In this document: piece after piece, positions 17,252 to 25,102 of the stretch
Position numbering within the stretch: position 1 is the first letter of the stretch
Layout of the letters: each line of letters begins with the position of its first letter
NCBI GenBank assembly: GCA_934644775.1
Contig: CAKUDB010000029.1
Location: forward strand, 1-32,102
Source of the DNA: an uncultured bacterium
Lineage (GTDB): Bacteria; Vulcanimicrobiota; Xenobia; Xenobiales; Xenobiaceae
Reading direction: 5' to 3'
Length of the DNA stretch: 32,102 nt
Program-made: the position numbers and the translations under genes
The notes under the pieces: generated by a model
Told to the model about the DNA's origin: nothing
Seen by the model: only the letters and a program-made list of their open reading frames with translations
The model's database searches: none

Positions 17252-17698
17252 CTAAAGATCCCACTCCGGAGGATCAAAGTGGCCGGTTCTACTCTGTTTA
17301 TCTAACCAACTTTGCAGAATAAGCACAGCCGCTATTTTGTCGACAGATTGGCGGCGCTTCTTCTCTTTTACTCCCCCTTCCCGCATAGCTTGGTGAGCCA
17401 TAACGGTAGTTAAACGTTCGTCCATCATTTCGACTGGTACCGATAAACGCTCGCGCAACTCCTGAGCAAAAGCTTCACAAGCTTGAGCCTTTTCGCCTCC
17501 CAAACGATCGGTGCGATTAGGCAGTCCCACAACTACCGTGCCAATAGAGCGCTCTTCGACTAAACGGCGAATGCGGCCAGGTAAACCGTCGCGATCCCGA
17601 CCGTCCCACACTTCGTAAGGACTGGCGATTATACCCATAGGATCGGAAATAGATAAGCCGACCCTCTTTTCTCCTAAATCAATACCTAAAACTCTCAA
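17252..17698 (-). CDS. ruvX: YqgF/RuvX-family nuclease (16S rRNA processing)
   Basis: 148 aa. RNase H-fold YqgF family, linked to pre-16S rRNA 5' maturation and proposed as a Holliday junction resolvase. Motifs are GIDLGEKRVGLS with the first acidic residue, VVVGLPNRTDRLGG, the Glu in DERLTT and the final Asp in VDKIAAVLILQSWL. The start is a TTG with GGGGAG 7 nt upstream. It overlaps the recO end by 20 nt, indicating coupled translation. Confidence 0.94.
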   Translation of the reverse strand: MRVLGIDLGEKRVGLSISDPMGIIASPYEVWDGRDRDGLPGRIRRLVEERSIGTVVVGLPNRTDRLGGEKAQACEAFAQELRERLSVPVEMMDERLTTVMAHQAMREGGVKEKKRRQSVDKIAAVLILQSWLDKQSRTGHFDPPEWDL

Positions 17699-18476
17699 GA
17701 CTCTTCTCCCCTATTTGCAATAGACGGCGTGATTTTAAATTGATATGCCAATTTAGATAAAAATGATCCCACAAAAGATATTCGGCCTGGGCGTAGACGG
17801 AAGGCCGGTAGCGCTCTAGCAAAGACTCTGCTAGAGAAGGGCCGACAAAGTGTCGCCAAAGTGAAACTACTTCGGGGCTAATTTCCACAGCCTCCAAGCT
17901 CCAGTCAGCACAAGTAGAACAAAGCGTACCTCCGGCAGTCGAGCTGAAGCTATTTAAGCTACACTCAGTTCCACAGAGAGCACATCTGGTTAAATGGGGC
18001 GCCGAGCCCAAGAGCCTAAGTAAGTGATACAAAACCCACACCGAAACGGCGGCCCCCTTGCGCGGATAGGCGCTTAAATTATCTAAAGCTTCAGCTAAAA
18101 CAGCATAAAAGCGGCCACATTCAGCAGGCTCGGCTCCATAGCCATTTGTCTGTAAGCCCGGAGCCACCGAGGCAAAAAGCTCCAATAAATAGCTGCCCCA
18201 ACATAGACACTCGTAATCGGCGTAAAAAATAGGGCGAACTTTTAAGGCTTTGGCTTGGGTTAAACGGGCTAGGCCACCGCGCCCTTTAGTAAAAAAGCCT
18301 TCCAACTCGGTAAAAGGTTCGACTTGGCCACGCAGCGAGCTGTGGGGCCTATTGAGTCCGCTGCAGACAGCGTCGATACGCCCTCTATCAGAGCTAAGCA
18401 ACAAGACCACTTCCGAATTTTCGTTGAGGTGGCGACGGTGCAAAACAATACTTTTAGCGGAAAAAAGTTCACCCAT
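17679..18476 (-). CDS. recO: DNA repair protein RecO
   Basis: 265 aa. Mediator that loads RecA on gapped DNA with RecF/RecR. It has an N-terminal OB fold (about 1-80, beginning FSAKSIVLHRRHLNENSEVV), a central helical domain and a zinc-type motif CALCG...CSTC. The ATG at 18476 was chosen over an in-frame TTG at 18503 because the latter lies in the upstream terminator and homologues start here. No good Shine-Dalgarno is visible. The ATG is only 14 nt after the U-tract of the deoC terminator, so its transcription start is unclear. Confidence 0.88.
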   Translation of the reverse strand: MGELFSAKSIVLHRRHLNENSEVVLLLSSDRGRIDAVCSGLNRPHSSLRGQVEPFTELEGFFTKGRGGLARLTQAKALKVRPIFYADYECLCWGSYLLELFASVAPGLQTNGYGAEPAECGRFYAVLAEALDNLSAYPRKGAAVSVWVLYHLLRLLGSAPHLTRCALCGTECSLNSFSSTAGGTLCSTCADWSLEAVEISPEVVSLWRHFVGPSLAESLLERYRPSVYAQAEYLLWDHFYLNWHINLKSRRLLQIGEKSLESFRY

Positions 18477-18490
18477 AAGCTTTATTAAAC

Positions 18491-18545
18491 AAAAAAAAGC
18501 CAAACCTTAAAGCTGGTTAAGCTAACTCAATTTTAAGGTTCGGCT
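18491..18545 (-). terminator. Rho-independent terminator after deoC, abutting recO
   Basis: A 14-bp stem with one G-U pair (18498-18511 with 18532-18545, 20-nt loop) is followed on the minus strand by eight U residues (A-run 18491-18498). It lies between the deoC stop and the recO start. Confidence 0.85.
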
Positions 18546-18564
18546 CCACAAAAAAAAGGAGAAA

Positions 18565-19248
18565 TTACATCTGGCAGTGAGGATCGCCCTGCATAATCTT
18601 AATCGAAGCGCTGGCTCCGATACGATTGGCACCAGCTTCAACTAAAGCTACGGCACTGGCAAAGTCATGGATACCACCGGAAGCTTTTACACCAATATTG
18701 GGCCCTACAGTTTGGCGCATAAGGGCCACATGGTGTACGGTAGCGCCGCCAGGGCCAAAGCCGGTGGAAGTTTTGACAAAGTCGGTACCACCCTTAACTG
18801 CTAAATGGCAAGCCCTCTTTACTTCGTCATCGGTCAACATAGCCGTTTCTAAAATGCACTTAACTAAGCGACCACCGGCAGCTTCCACAACAGCGCGAAC
18901 GTCTTTTTCTACCAATTCATCATCACCAGCTTTTAAAGCGCCAATGTTGATTACCATATCTACTTCGTCGGCCCCGTTGGCAATAGCGTCTCTAGTTTCA
19001 CTAGCTTTAGCAAAACTGGTAGTAGCTCCTAAAGGGAAACCAATAACGGTGCAAACTTTTACAGAAGAACCACGCAAAGCTTCGGCAGCAGTGCTGACCC
19101 AACCGGGATTGACACATACGGAAGCAAACTTGTATTGGCGAGCTTCTTCACAAATTTTGATAATCTGATCTTTTACGGCGTCGGCCTTAAGAAGAGTATG
19201 GTCGATCATGTCGCCAATCATGCGTCCAGTAATTTGTTTATGTTCCAC
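18565..19248 (-). CDS. deoC: Deoxyribose-phosphate aldolase
   Basis: 227 aa, normal for the family. Splits 2-deoxyribose-5-phosphate into glyceraldehyde-3-phosphate and acetaldehyde in deoxynucleoside breakdown. The start is a GTG at 19248 with AGGAGG 9 nt upstream; an ATG 24 nt further upstream has no ribosome binding site. Visible motifs: IDHTLLKADA near the N-terminus, CVNPGWV, TVIGFPLGA, DEVDMVINIG, KCILETAMLTDDE and the Schiff-base lysine in DFVKTSTGFG, then GVKASGGIHD. It is downstream of era, with a probable terminator of another unit in that gap. Confidence 0.96.
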   Translation of the reverse strand: MEHKQITGRMIGDMIDHTLLKADAVKDQIIKICEEARQYKFASVCVNPGWVSTAAEALRGSSVKVCTVIGFPLGATTSFAKASETRDAIANGADEVDMVINIGALKAGDDELVEKDVRAVVEAAGGRLVKCILETAMLTDDEVKRACHLAVKGGTDFVKTSTGFGPGGATVHHVALMRQTVGPNIGVKASGGIHDFASAVALVEAGANRIGASASIKIMQGDPHCQM

Positions 19249-19341
19249 TTGACACTGCCTCCTGTGCCCCATAAGAGGCACTAAAAATATCGCTTCGTCT
19301 GCAGCCAAGCTACAGGTGAGATTTTCCCAGACTCTTACGCT

Positions 19342-19365
19342 AAAAAACTGGGCAAGCCTGCCTAG
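19342..19365 (-). terminator. Probable terminator after era
   Basis: A 7-bp stem with one mismatch (CTGGGCA with TGCCTAG, 4-nt loop) is followed on the minus strand by six U residues (A-run 19342-19347), 28 nt beyond the era stop. Confidence 0.6.
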
Positions 19366-19392
19366 CGAAGAAAGAGCTGAGCCAACTTTAGC

Positions 19393-20307
19393 CTATTCGT
19401 AATCGTAGCCGAAAGCACGCAACCAATCGGGACGATCGCGCCAATCCTCTTTAACTTTGATCCAAAGATCGAGATAGACTTTTCGACCGAAGAGCTCTTC
19501 CAACTCTTCTCGAGCTGCGGCCCCTATATCGCGCAGTTTTTCGCCTTTACGCCCCAATATAATGTGTTTTTGTCCCTCGCGCTCTACATAAATGACCGCC
19601 CTAAGATATTGAATATGCTCATTCTTTTCCGCCGGTCGACATTCTTCCAACTTGACAGCCACAGCGTGAGGAACTTCTTTGTAAGTGCAGCGCAATACTT
19701 TTTCTCGAATAATCTCTTCGGCTCGGCGCTGATCGTCTTGATCGGTAATCTGATTTTCAGGGAAATAAGGGGTACCCACCGGCATCATAGTACGCAAATA
19801 TTCGAGCAATTCGGGCAAATTGTCGCCGTCTTTAGCCGAAACGGGGTAAATATCCACAAAATCGCCCAAATTGCGATAAGCTTCAATGCGAGGCAACAAA
19901 GCTTCCTTAGGCACAACCTTGTCCACTTTATTGATAACTAACAACTTAGGCGAATGAACCTCTTGAGCCAAGAATTGGGCCACCATACGATCTTCGTCAC
20001 TAGGCTTACAAGTAGCGTCTACTACCATAACGGTGACATCGGCTTCACTACCTTCAGTTTTAGCTGAGTCGAGCATCCATTCGCCTAGGCGAGTCTGGGC
20101 GGGATGGAATCCGGGAGTATCGACAAAGACGATCTGACAATCGCAGGAGTGACTTACACCCAAAACTCGGTGGCGCGTCGTTTGTGGCATACCGGACGTA
20201 ATGGCTACTTTGGTACCCAAAATGGCATTAAGCAAAGTAGACTTACCCACATTGGGCCGCCCGACTAAGGCCACAAAGCCGCTACGAAACTCTTTTTCAT
20301 TGTGCAT
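19393..20307 (-). CDS. era: GTPase Era
   Basis: 304 aa, typical length. Essential GTPase for 30S subunit maturation. G1 GRPNVGKS, G2 region PQTTRHRV, G3 DTPGF, G4 NKVD and G5 SAKDG are all present in the first 170 residues. The C-terminal KH domain includes YVEREGQKHIILGRKGEKLRDIG and the ending DRPDWLRAFGYDYE. GGGGAG lies 11 nt before the ATG. The residues before PQTTRHR (SGMPQTTRHR) differ from the common SRKPQTTRHR, a minor variation. Confidence 0.97.
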   Translation of the reverse strand: MHNEKEFRSGFVALVGRPNVGKSTLLNAILGTKVAITSGMPQTTRHRVLGVSHSCDCQIVFVDTPGFHPAQTRLGEWMLDSAKTEGSEADVTVMVVDATCKPSDEDRMVAQFLAQEVHSPKLLVINKVDKVVPKEALLPRIEAYRNLGDFVDIYPVSAKDGDNLPELLEYLRTMMPVGTPYFPENQITDQDDQRRAEEIIREKVLRCTYKEVPHAVAVKLEECRPAEKNEHIQYLRAVIYVEREGQKHIILGRKGEKLRDIGAAAREELEELFGRKVYLDLWIKVKEDWRDRPDWLRAFGYDYE

Positions 20308-20428
20308 GATGTGTAATTCTCCCCGAACGATCTTGGATAAAAGCTTTTAGCATAGGAAATATAGGCCAGGCCTTCCCTCCGCTTAGCGACGTTCCTTTGT
20401 TCAGAAGCTAGAAAAGGAGCGAGCTTAC

Positions 20429-21307
20429 TCAGCTTTTTTTAATTAAAGTATAAAAAATATGCTCAGACCAAGCACCCATAGCCGAATCTATTTGCCAAGC
20501 AGGCCATTCTTGTTGATCAGTTAAGGCTATTAGCCCCCAAACTTGAGAGCCATAGCTAAAAATAGCAGCATCGTGGCGGGCCCCGTCGTCTAGTTCGCCA
20601 GTCTTATTATAGCTTTGCACTTGAGTAAAAATGCGAAAAGGCAACTTTTCAATAAATTGCTGCCTACTTAAAATAGCCCAAAACTCTTCACGATAAGCTT
20701 CTTCTAAAATAGCTCCTTGCCAAAGAAGAGCCATTATTAAAGCTAAATCTCGAGCCGAAGTATAATTTTCGCCATTTTCTTGGGGTGAAGCCATAAAATA
20801 GCGCTTTAATACCGTATGGCGAACTCGCAAAGTATCTTTAATAAAAAAGTTAATAAAATCGAAGCCCAACTTTTGGATAATCAGGTTGGAAGCAGTATTG
20901 TCACTAACAACAATAGCCAACCGAGCCAATTCGCGCCAACTAAACTTGCGGCCGAGGCCCACTTCACACAGGATTCCCCCCTCCACAATATCCCTTTTAG
21001 TTACGACAATAGAGTCGGCTAAATTGAGACTACCATCCATAGCTTTATAGAATAAAGCTGCCACAATAGGTATTTTGATAGTGCTGGCCGCTCGGAATAT
21101 TTTGTCTAAGTTTTCTCCCTCAATTGAGATTGCCGAAGCCGAAACAGGCCCATTATCTGGATAGGCCCCACGATCGGCTAACTTGAAAAAAGCCAAACCG
21201 GAGCCGACTTGGCTTAAAAGTGAACTAGGGCCAGTTTTTGCTGTACCTTCCCTATTTTCAGAACAAGCGCCTCTCGATCCATTATTGCTTAGCCAATTGT
21301 CAGCCAT
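20429..21307 (-). CDS. Class A beta-lactamase-fold serine hydrolase, role unknown
   Basis: 292 aa from the ATG at 21307, which has AGGAG 7 nt upstream. An in-frame upstream extension is only the tRNA-Leu gene read as protein. The penicillin-recognising triad is present: SxxK as STIK (near residue 75), SDN as VSDNTASN and KTG as YNKTGELDDG. The ExxLN omega-loop glutamate of true class A beta-lactamases is not evident, and an ENYTSARDL block is present, as in other beta-lactamase-related hydrolases. No signal peptide is seen in the Ser/Gly-rich first 45 residues, which is odd for an enzyme expected to meet cell-wall substrates. It should not be read as a resistance gene from this evidence. Confidence 0.8.
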   Translation of the reverse strand: MADNWLSNNGSRGACSENREGTAKTGPSSLLSQVGSGLAFFKLADRGAYPDNGPVSASAISIEGENLDKIFRAASTIKIPIVAALFYKAMDGSLNLADSIVVTKRDIVEGGILCEVGLGRKFSWRELARLAIVVSDNTASNLIIQKLGFDFINFFIKDTLRVRHTVLKRYFMASPQENGENYTSARDLALIMALLWQGAILEEAYREEFWAILSRQQFIEKLPFRIFTQVQSYNKTGELDDGARHDAAIFSYGSQVWGLIALTDQQEWPAWQIDSAMGAWSEHIFYTLIKKS

Positions 21308-21334
21308 TTTGTCTCTCCTAGCAACAACTTTGGC

Positions 21335-21366
21335 AAAAAAAAAGCAGCGGAACCGAATCCACTGCT
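21335..21366 (-). terminator. Rho-independent terminator after tRNA-Leu
   Basis: A 9-bp stem with one G-U pair (21343-21351 with 21358-21366, 6-nt loop) is followed on the minus strand by nine U residues (A-run 21335-21343). It lies 15 nt after the tRNA CCA end and 27 nt before the serine hydrolase ATG. Confidence 0.88.
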
Positions 21367-21381
21367 CTCTTCTTCCGTTGG

Positions 21382-21467
21382 TGGTACGGGAGGAGGGATT
21401 TGAACCCTCACGCCCTTGCGGACTCGGGATTTTAAGTCCCGTGCGTCTACCGTTCCGCCACTCCCGC
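21382..21467 (-). tRNA. tRNA-Leu (anticodon UAA)
   Basis: 86 nt including an encoded CCA. The acceptor GCGGGAG pairs with CTCCCGT (position 1-72 is a G-U wobble), the anticodon stem is CGGGA/TCCCG with loop CTTAAAA giving anticodon UAA, a class II long variable arm follows, and the T stem is GAGGG/CCCTC with loop TTCAAAT. The discriminator base is A, as expected for leucine. A consensus promoter and a terminator flank it. Confidence 0.97.
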
Positions 21468-21507
21468 ATCACAAGTTAAGGCCAATCACCAACTGACCAC
21501 GGACGCT

Positions 21508-21536
21508 ATTATGCACATTTAGCCAACGCTTGTCAA
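21508..21536 (-). promoter_or_regulatory. Sigma70-type promoter for tRNA-Leu
   Basis: TTGACA (perfect -35, 21531-21536) and CATAAT (-10, 21508-21513) are separated by 17 nt on the minus strand, about 40 nt upstream of the mature tRNA 5' end. Confidence 0.8.
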
Positions 21537-21619
21537 GTATAGGCCAAGTTTTCCAGCTCCAGTAAAGCGCCTTTAATTACAAAAGGAAAAGGCCCCTCTC
21601 AATTGAATATGAGCGAATT

Positions 21620-22891
21620 ATGACTAAAGACATAGATTCCATCTCCAGCGCTGACGAGCTTCTGGAGCTGGCCGAGCAATTAGAAGAAGACGACAAACTT
21701 GAAGAAGCCCTTAAAGCCGTAGAAAAAGCTATTAAATTAGCCCCCCAAAATGGTAAAGTTTACTGCGCGAAATCCAGCTTACTTCAAGATATGGACAAAC
21801 CCAACGAGGCTTTCAAAGTTCTCGTTCAAGCTTGCAAAGATATGCCGGAGAATACCGATTGCCTTTTCGAACTTGGCGCTTTCTTAAGCGAGCATGACAA
21901 CCTGAGCCAGGCTGCCGGGTGCTTTGATAAAGTCAATCAGCTTGATCCCAACTATCCCAAGATCAAACTCCATTTGGGAAATTGTTTGCTCAAGCTGGGC
22001 CACTTCCCCGAGGCCATCGAGAATTTAAGCGAAGCTTTAAAGACCGATCTCAGCAATATAGACAAAGCTCGAGTCCTCAACCATATTGGTGAAGCTCACA
22101 TGAATAATATCCATTCAGAGGATCAGGAAGCCAACCAAAAAGAGCTCGAGGCGGCCAAAGAGTTTTTTGATAAATCTTTAGAGCTGAACCCCGATGATTA
22201 TATCCCTGTCGGCAATATGGCCATGACCTACGACCGCATGGGAGAGCCTGAGTCTGCCGTTAAAATCTTAGAGCCAGTTTTAGCCAAATATCCCGATCAG
22301 GCTAAGCTTTATGTCATTAACGGTATATCTTTAGCCCTTATCCCCGAGCGTCAGGCTGAGGCAGTAGCTTCTTTCGAAAAAGCTATCGAGCTCGATCCCA
22401 ATAGTCCCGAGCTTTGGTTCCATAAGGCTCACTATTATGTGCGCCGCAACGAATTTGACAAAGCTTTGGCCGTATTTGAAGAAGGTATCAAAGCTCTGCC
22501 TCAGAGCGGAGAATTGCATTTGCAAATTGCTTCTTTATTGCGCCACTTAGCTGGTGTCGAAAATTCCTTGGGCCACCGCGAAGAGAGTCAAACCCGTATC
22601 AACGAGGCCGTCAGCCATCATCGCGAAGGCTTGCGCCTTTTAGGCCGTCTGATCCATTGGGGCTTCTTCTTTGTCGATGAAAACAATAAGCCCGTAGATG
22701 GAACCAATATGGCAATCGAGTCCGATAGAGCCATTCCCAAAGAAAAAGTAGCCGAGCAATACTTCAATCAACTCAAGCAACAAGGCCACACTATCGACGA
22801 AAAAGGCATTGTGGACGGAAAGTATCGCGTAGGCATGGCCGAAATTCCCCCGGATAAAGTTAAGATGGCTGAAAAAGTAAAAGTTCTTTAA
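21620..22891 (+). CDS. TPR-repeat protein, role unknown
   Basis: 423 aa. Mostly tetratricopeptide repeats (about residues 10-310) with repeated AIKLAPQN, LELNPDDY and AIELDPNS endings, then a C-terminal part of about 110 residues outside the repeat with a GLRLLGRLIHWGFFFVDENNKPVDG block. No signal peptide or membrane segment, so it is cytoplasmic. No Shine-Dalgarno precedes the ATG; instead a 4-codon frame (ATG AGC GAA TTA TGA) starts 11 nt earlier and its stop overlaps this ATG, which could allow re-initiation. Divergent from tRNA-Leu and convergent with the kinase-like gene, with a bidirectional terminator between. Probably a protein-interaction scaffold. Confidence 0.88.
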   Translation: MTKDIDSISSADELLELAEQLEEDDKLEEALKAVEKAIKLAPQNGKVYCAKSSLLQDMDKPNEAFKVLVQACKDMPENTDCLFELGAFLSEHDNLSQAAGCFDKVNQLDPNYPKIKLHLGNCLLKLGHFPEAIENLSEALKTDLSNIDKARVLNHIGEAHMNNIHSEDQEANQKELEAAKEFFDKSLELNPDDYIPVGNMAMTYDRMGEPESAVKILEPVLAKYPDQAKLYVINGISLALIPERQAEAVASFEKAIELDPNSPELWFHKAHYYVRRNEFDKALAVFEEGIKALPQSGELHLQIASLLRHLAGVENSLGHREESQTRINEAVSHHREGLRLLGRLIHWGFFFVDENNKPVDGTNMAIESDRAIPKEKVAEQYFNQLKQQGHTIDEKGIVDGKYRVGMAEIPPDKVKMAEKVKVL

Positions 22892-22936
22892 GCCCTTTTT
22901 TCGCTTTCTTCTTAACTAATAAGATTAGGCCGTAAG

Positions 22937-22990
22937 AAGCTTCCGATTAGTGGTAGGGGAGGAAACTTTCCTCCAAAAAGTCGGGAGCTT
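22937..22990 (+). other. Nested hairpin region downstream of the TPR gene
   Basis: AAGCTTCCGA (22937-22946) pairs with TCGGGAGCTT (22981-22990) through 10 bp with one G-U, enclosing a second hairpin of 8 bp (22958-22965 with 22967-22974). TTCTTTTAT follows, so this may act as a first terminator for the TPR gene or be a stable 3' fragment. It does not match an RNA family that I recognise. Confidence 0.4.
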
Positions 22991-23007
22991 TTCTTTTATC
23001 GCCAACT

Positions 23008-23051
23008 AAAAAATGGAGCTGCACTTATTTAGAAGTGCAGCTCCATTTTTT
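23008..23051. terminator. Bidirectional terminator between convergent genes
   Basis: A perfect 19-bp stem (23008-23026 with 23033-23051, 6-nt loop) has A6 on the left and T6 on the right, giving a U-tract in both directions. It ends the plus-strand TPR gene and the minus-strand kinase-like gene. Confidence 0.93.
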
Positions 23052-23132
23052 AGCCTAAGTAGAGGGGCGCTTGATCCTTAGCTTTACCCAAACTTAAGAA
23101 AGGGAATATCTAAGAGCCAACCTAACCTAAAT

Positions 23133-24032
23133 TTACTTACCGTTAGCAAAGGGAGCTTTCAAAGAAGCCACAAACTCGCCCCAGAAATCGCGCTTCAACA
23201 CTTTATAGCTCTTGCCGCGACCAGGAGAGATAGAGCGAATAGCTGCAGCCATATCGGCAGCCGAGACGAAACGCTTCTTGGGCTCGGTGCGGGTAGCCAT
23301 ATGAACGATCTTTATATATTCATCACTAATGGCTGGATTGACATCGGCAATGGGGGCCAACTTTCCAGGATGGTCTACCGGATCTATGTAAGTGACCATT
23401 TGGTGCATAAGTACGCCCAAGCCATAAATATCAGTCGACTGGCTAACGATACCAGCCAAACCATATTGCTCAGGAGCAGCATACCCTATAGTGCCCATGC
23501 GAGGAGCGTCTACCGGCAAATCGACCAGAAGCTTACCTAAGCCATAGTCGGTCAGCATAGCGTAGCCATTAGAAGCCAAAATAATATTGGACATGGACAT
23601 ATCGGCAAAGAATTTAACCGGCTTGCAAGAATGGAGCGTCTCTAAAGCTTTGGCAACTTTATAAGCAATATCTAAAGCCAAATTTTCAGGGAAGGGACGC
23701 TGACGAGCCCGGAAATATTCACTTAAGCGACGTCCGGGAACATAGTCGAACACAAAGTAAATGTAGCCATTCTCAATAAAGAAATCGCGCAGAGAGGTAA
23801 GACAAGGATCGATAAAATCCATGTAGCCCTGGGCAATGGGCTGGAAGTAAGAAGAGACCATCGCCCTTTTTTCGGGAGCCTCATAACCTTCAAGCTTAAA
23901 CTCACGAATAGCATATACGCGCTCAGAATGGCTTACCGACTGGCTGCGATAAATGATACTGTCTCCGACAGTTTCTAAAACACTAACTAGCTTATATTCG
24001 CCTTGCAAAATGGGACGGCGCTCTTCGGCCAT
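23133..24032 (-). CDS. Ser/Thr kinase-fold protein, probable pseudokinase
   Basis: 299 aa, a single kinase-fold domain (about 12-265) without a membrane segment or C-terminal sensor domain. Recognisable landmarks are FFIENGYIYFVFDYVPGRRL (hinge), the catalytic-loop equivalent FADMSMSNIIL, TDYGLGKLL in place of DFG, and APEQYG. Key residues are altered: the glycine-rich loop is not recognisable, the beta-3 VAIK lysine appears as arginine (YAIREF), HRDLKPxN has become ADMSMSN (catalytic Asp and Asn kept, Arg and Lys lost), and DFG is DYG. It may bind nucleotide or partners without normal phosphotransfer. AGGGAG lies 10 nt before the ATG. It follows the DA1-like peptidase by 70 nt with no terminator seen, so it may belong to that operon. 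Confidence 0.85.
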   Translation of the reverse strand: MAEERRPILQGEYKLVSVLETVGDSIIYRSQSVSHSERVYAIREFKLEGYEAPEKRAMVSSYFQPIAQGYMDFIDPCLTSLRDFFIENGYIYFVFDYVPGRRLSEYFRARQRPFPENLALDIAYKVAKALETLHSCKPVKFFADMSMSNIILASNGYAMLTDYGLGKLLVDLPVDAPRMGTIGYAAPEQYGLAGIVSQSTDIYGLGVLMHQMVTYIDPVDHPGKLAPIADVNPAISDEYIKIVHMATRTEPKKRFVSAADMAAAIRSISPGRGKSYKVLKRDFWGEFVASLKAPFANGK

Positions 24033-24102
24033 AATAAAAATCTCCCTAAATAGACACTTTTAATTAGAACCGTTTTTCTATATCGTCGAGCCAATACCTG
24101 CC

Positions 24103-25098
24103 CTAGTAACCCAAGGCGCTGCGCAGAACTCCCTCTTTACCTTTTTTAGCTTCCAATTGCAAATAATCTTGCAAACCGGCATGATAGATAGAATCATTTT
24201 TACTTTCTAACAAAAGGATTTGCGTACGACGGCGCAACTGTTTATTGATTTTGTAACTGAGCCATTCGCAAAAACCTTCCTGATGGCGCAATCCCAGACG
24301 CCTAACTCTATGGGACATTTGCCAAACGTGGCCACATTCATGGATCATAGTGGTCAAAAAATCTTCAGAAGGCAAGCCTTGCAAAATATAGATACGATAT
24401 ACCTTCTTATTTCCCAGGTTATATTCTAAAGTTTTACCACAAGTCAACTTCAAAGAAGGTTCGGCAGCATAATCTAGGCGCATCTTCTCGGCTAAAACAT
24501 TTTGGTCGACGATATGAATAGTAACGACTACATCATTGATATTAACAGAAGACGAGATATACTGATTGATTAGAGACTTGGCTTTGCGAAAGTAAACTTG
24601 AGCCGAAGCTTGATCGTTTACGGCAGTAGTGGAATGAAACGGGCAGAGACGGCGAGCGTCGGAAAAGATCAAGCCACCGCTACTGATAGGTAAGTTGCAA
24701 ATAAAGCAGCGAGGCCAACCCGCTTTCTCACACTTGGCGCAAGAATAAAGGTTGTCGCGCAGGCGCATATAAGTACCAGCCAATATAGGCTCATGACAGC
24801 AAGAGCAGACTGGAGCCGAAGCTCTAGCATGGTCTTGGCAAAGAATTTGGCCATCGTTGCGGGTATAATATCGGGTACAAGTACGACCACAAACGGCACA
24901 GCGAGGCAAATCGTTAGGGCAGAGAACCTTTTGGCCAAACTTATAGTAGGTGCCGTAGATAGCTCGACCACACTTACTGCATATAATTTCTTCTGCAGCC
25001 TCCGCTACAGAAATACTTCCCAAAAGAAATACCCACAAAGAAAGTAGCAACCAAAGACTGCGCCACTTAGTATTTTTAAGGCTTTCTATGGCCAACAA
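24103..25098 (-). CDS. Exported LIM-like / DA1-like zinc metallopeptidase
   Basis: 331 aa. A signal peptide (basic WRS then a 15-residue hydrophobic core, likely cut after AEA) leads into a cysteine-rich region (about 39-155) with CxxC pairs at 40/43, 67/70, 120/123 and 131/134, a C98-S-C100-C101 cluster, and His90 and His155, resembling tandem LIM zinc modules. The C-terminal part matches the DA1-like peptidase pattern: H253-E254-C-G-H257 with VWQ after it and EGFCEWL (Glu274) about 17 residues later, as in plant DA1 proteins (HExxH...EEGICQ). Export suggests action in the periplasm or outside. The start is one of two adjacent TTG codons, 4 nt after the stop of the SLT gene, so translation is probably coupled. 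Substrate unknown. Confidence 0.85.
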   Translation of the reverse strand: MLAIESLKNTKWRSLWLLLSLWVFLLGSISVAEAAEEIICSKCGRAIYGTYYKFGQKVLCPNDLPRCAVCGRTCTRYYTRNDGQILCQDHARASAPVCSCCHEPILAGTYMRLRDNLYSCAKCEKAGWPRCFICNLPISSGGLIFSDARRLCPFHSTTAVNDQASAQVYFRKAKSLINQYISSSVNINDVVVTIHIVDQNVLAEKMRLDYAAEPSLKLTCGKTLEYNLGNKKVYRIYILQGLPSEDFLTTMIHECGHVWQMSHRVRRLGLRHQEGFCEWLSYKINKQLRRRTQILLLESKNDSIYHAGLQDYLQLEAKKGKEGVLRSALGY

Positions 25099-25102
25099 TT
25101 CT

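Noticed and set aside
20429..21307. Calling this an antibiotic-resistance beta-lactamase
   Set aside because: The ExxLN glutamate is not evident and no signal peptide is seen; only the general serine-hydrolase fold is supported.
21308..21472. N-terminal extension of the serine hydrolase ORF
   Set aside because: It is the translation of tRNA-Leu and its terminator; the internal ATG at 21307 has a good ribosome binding site.
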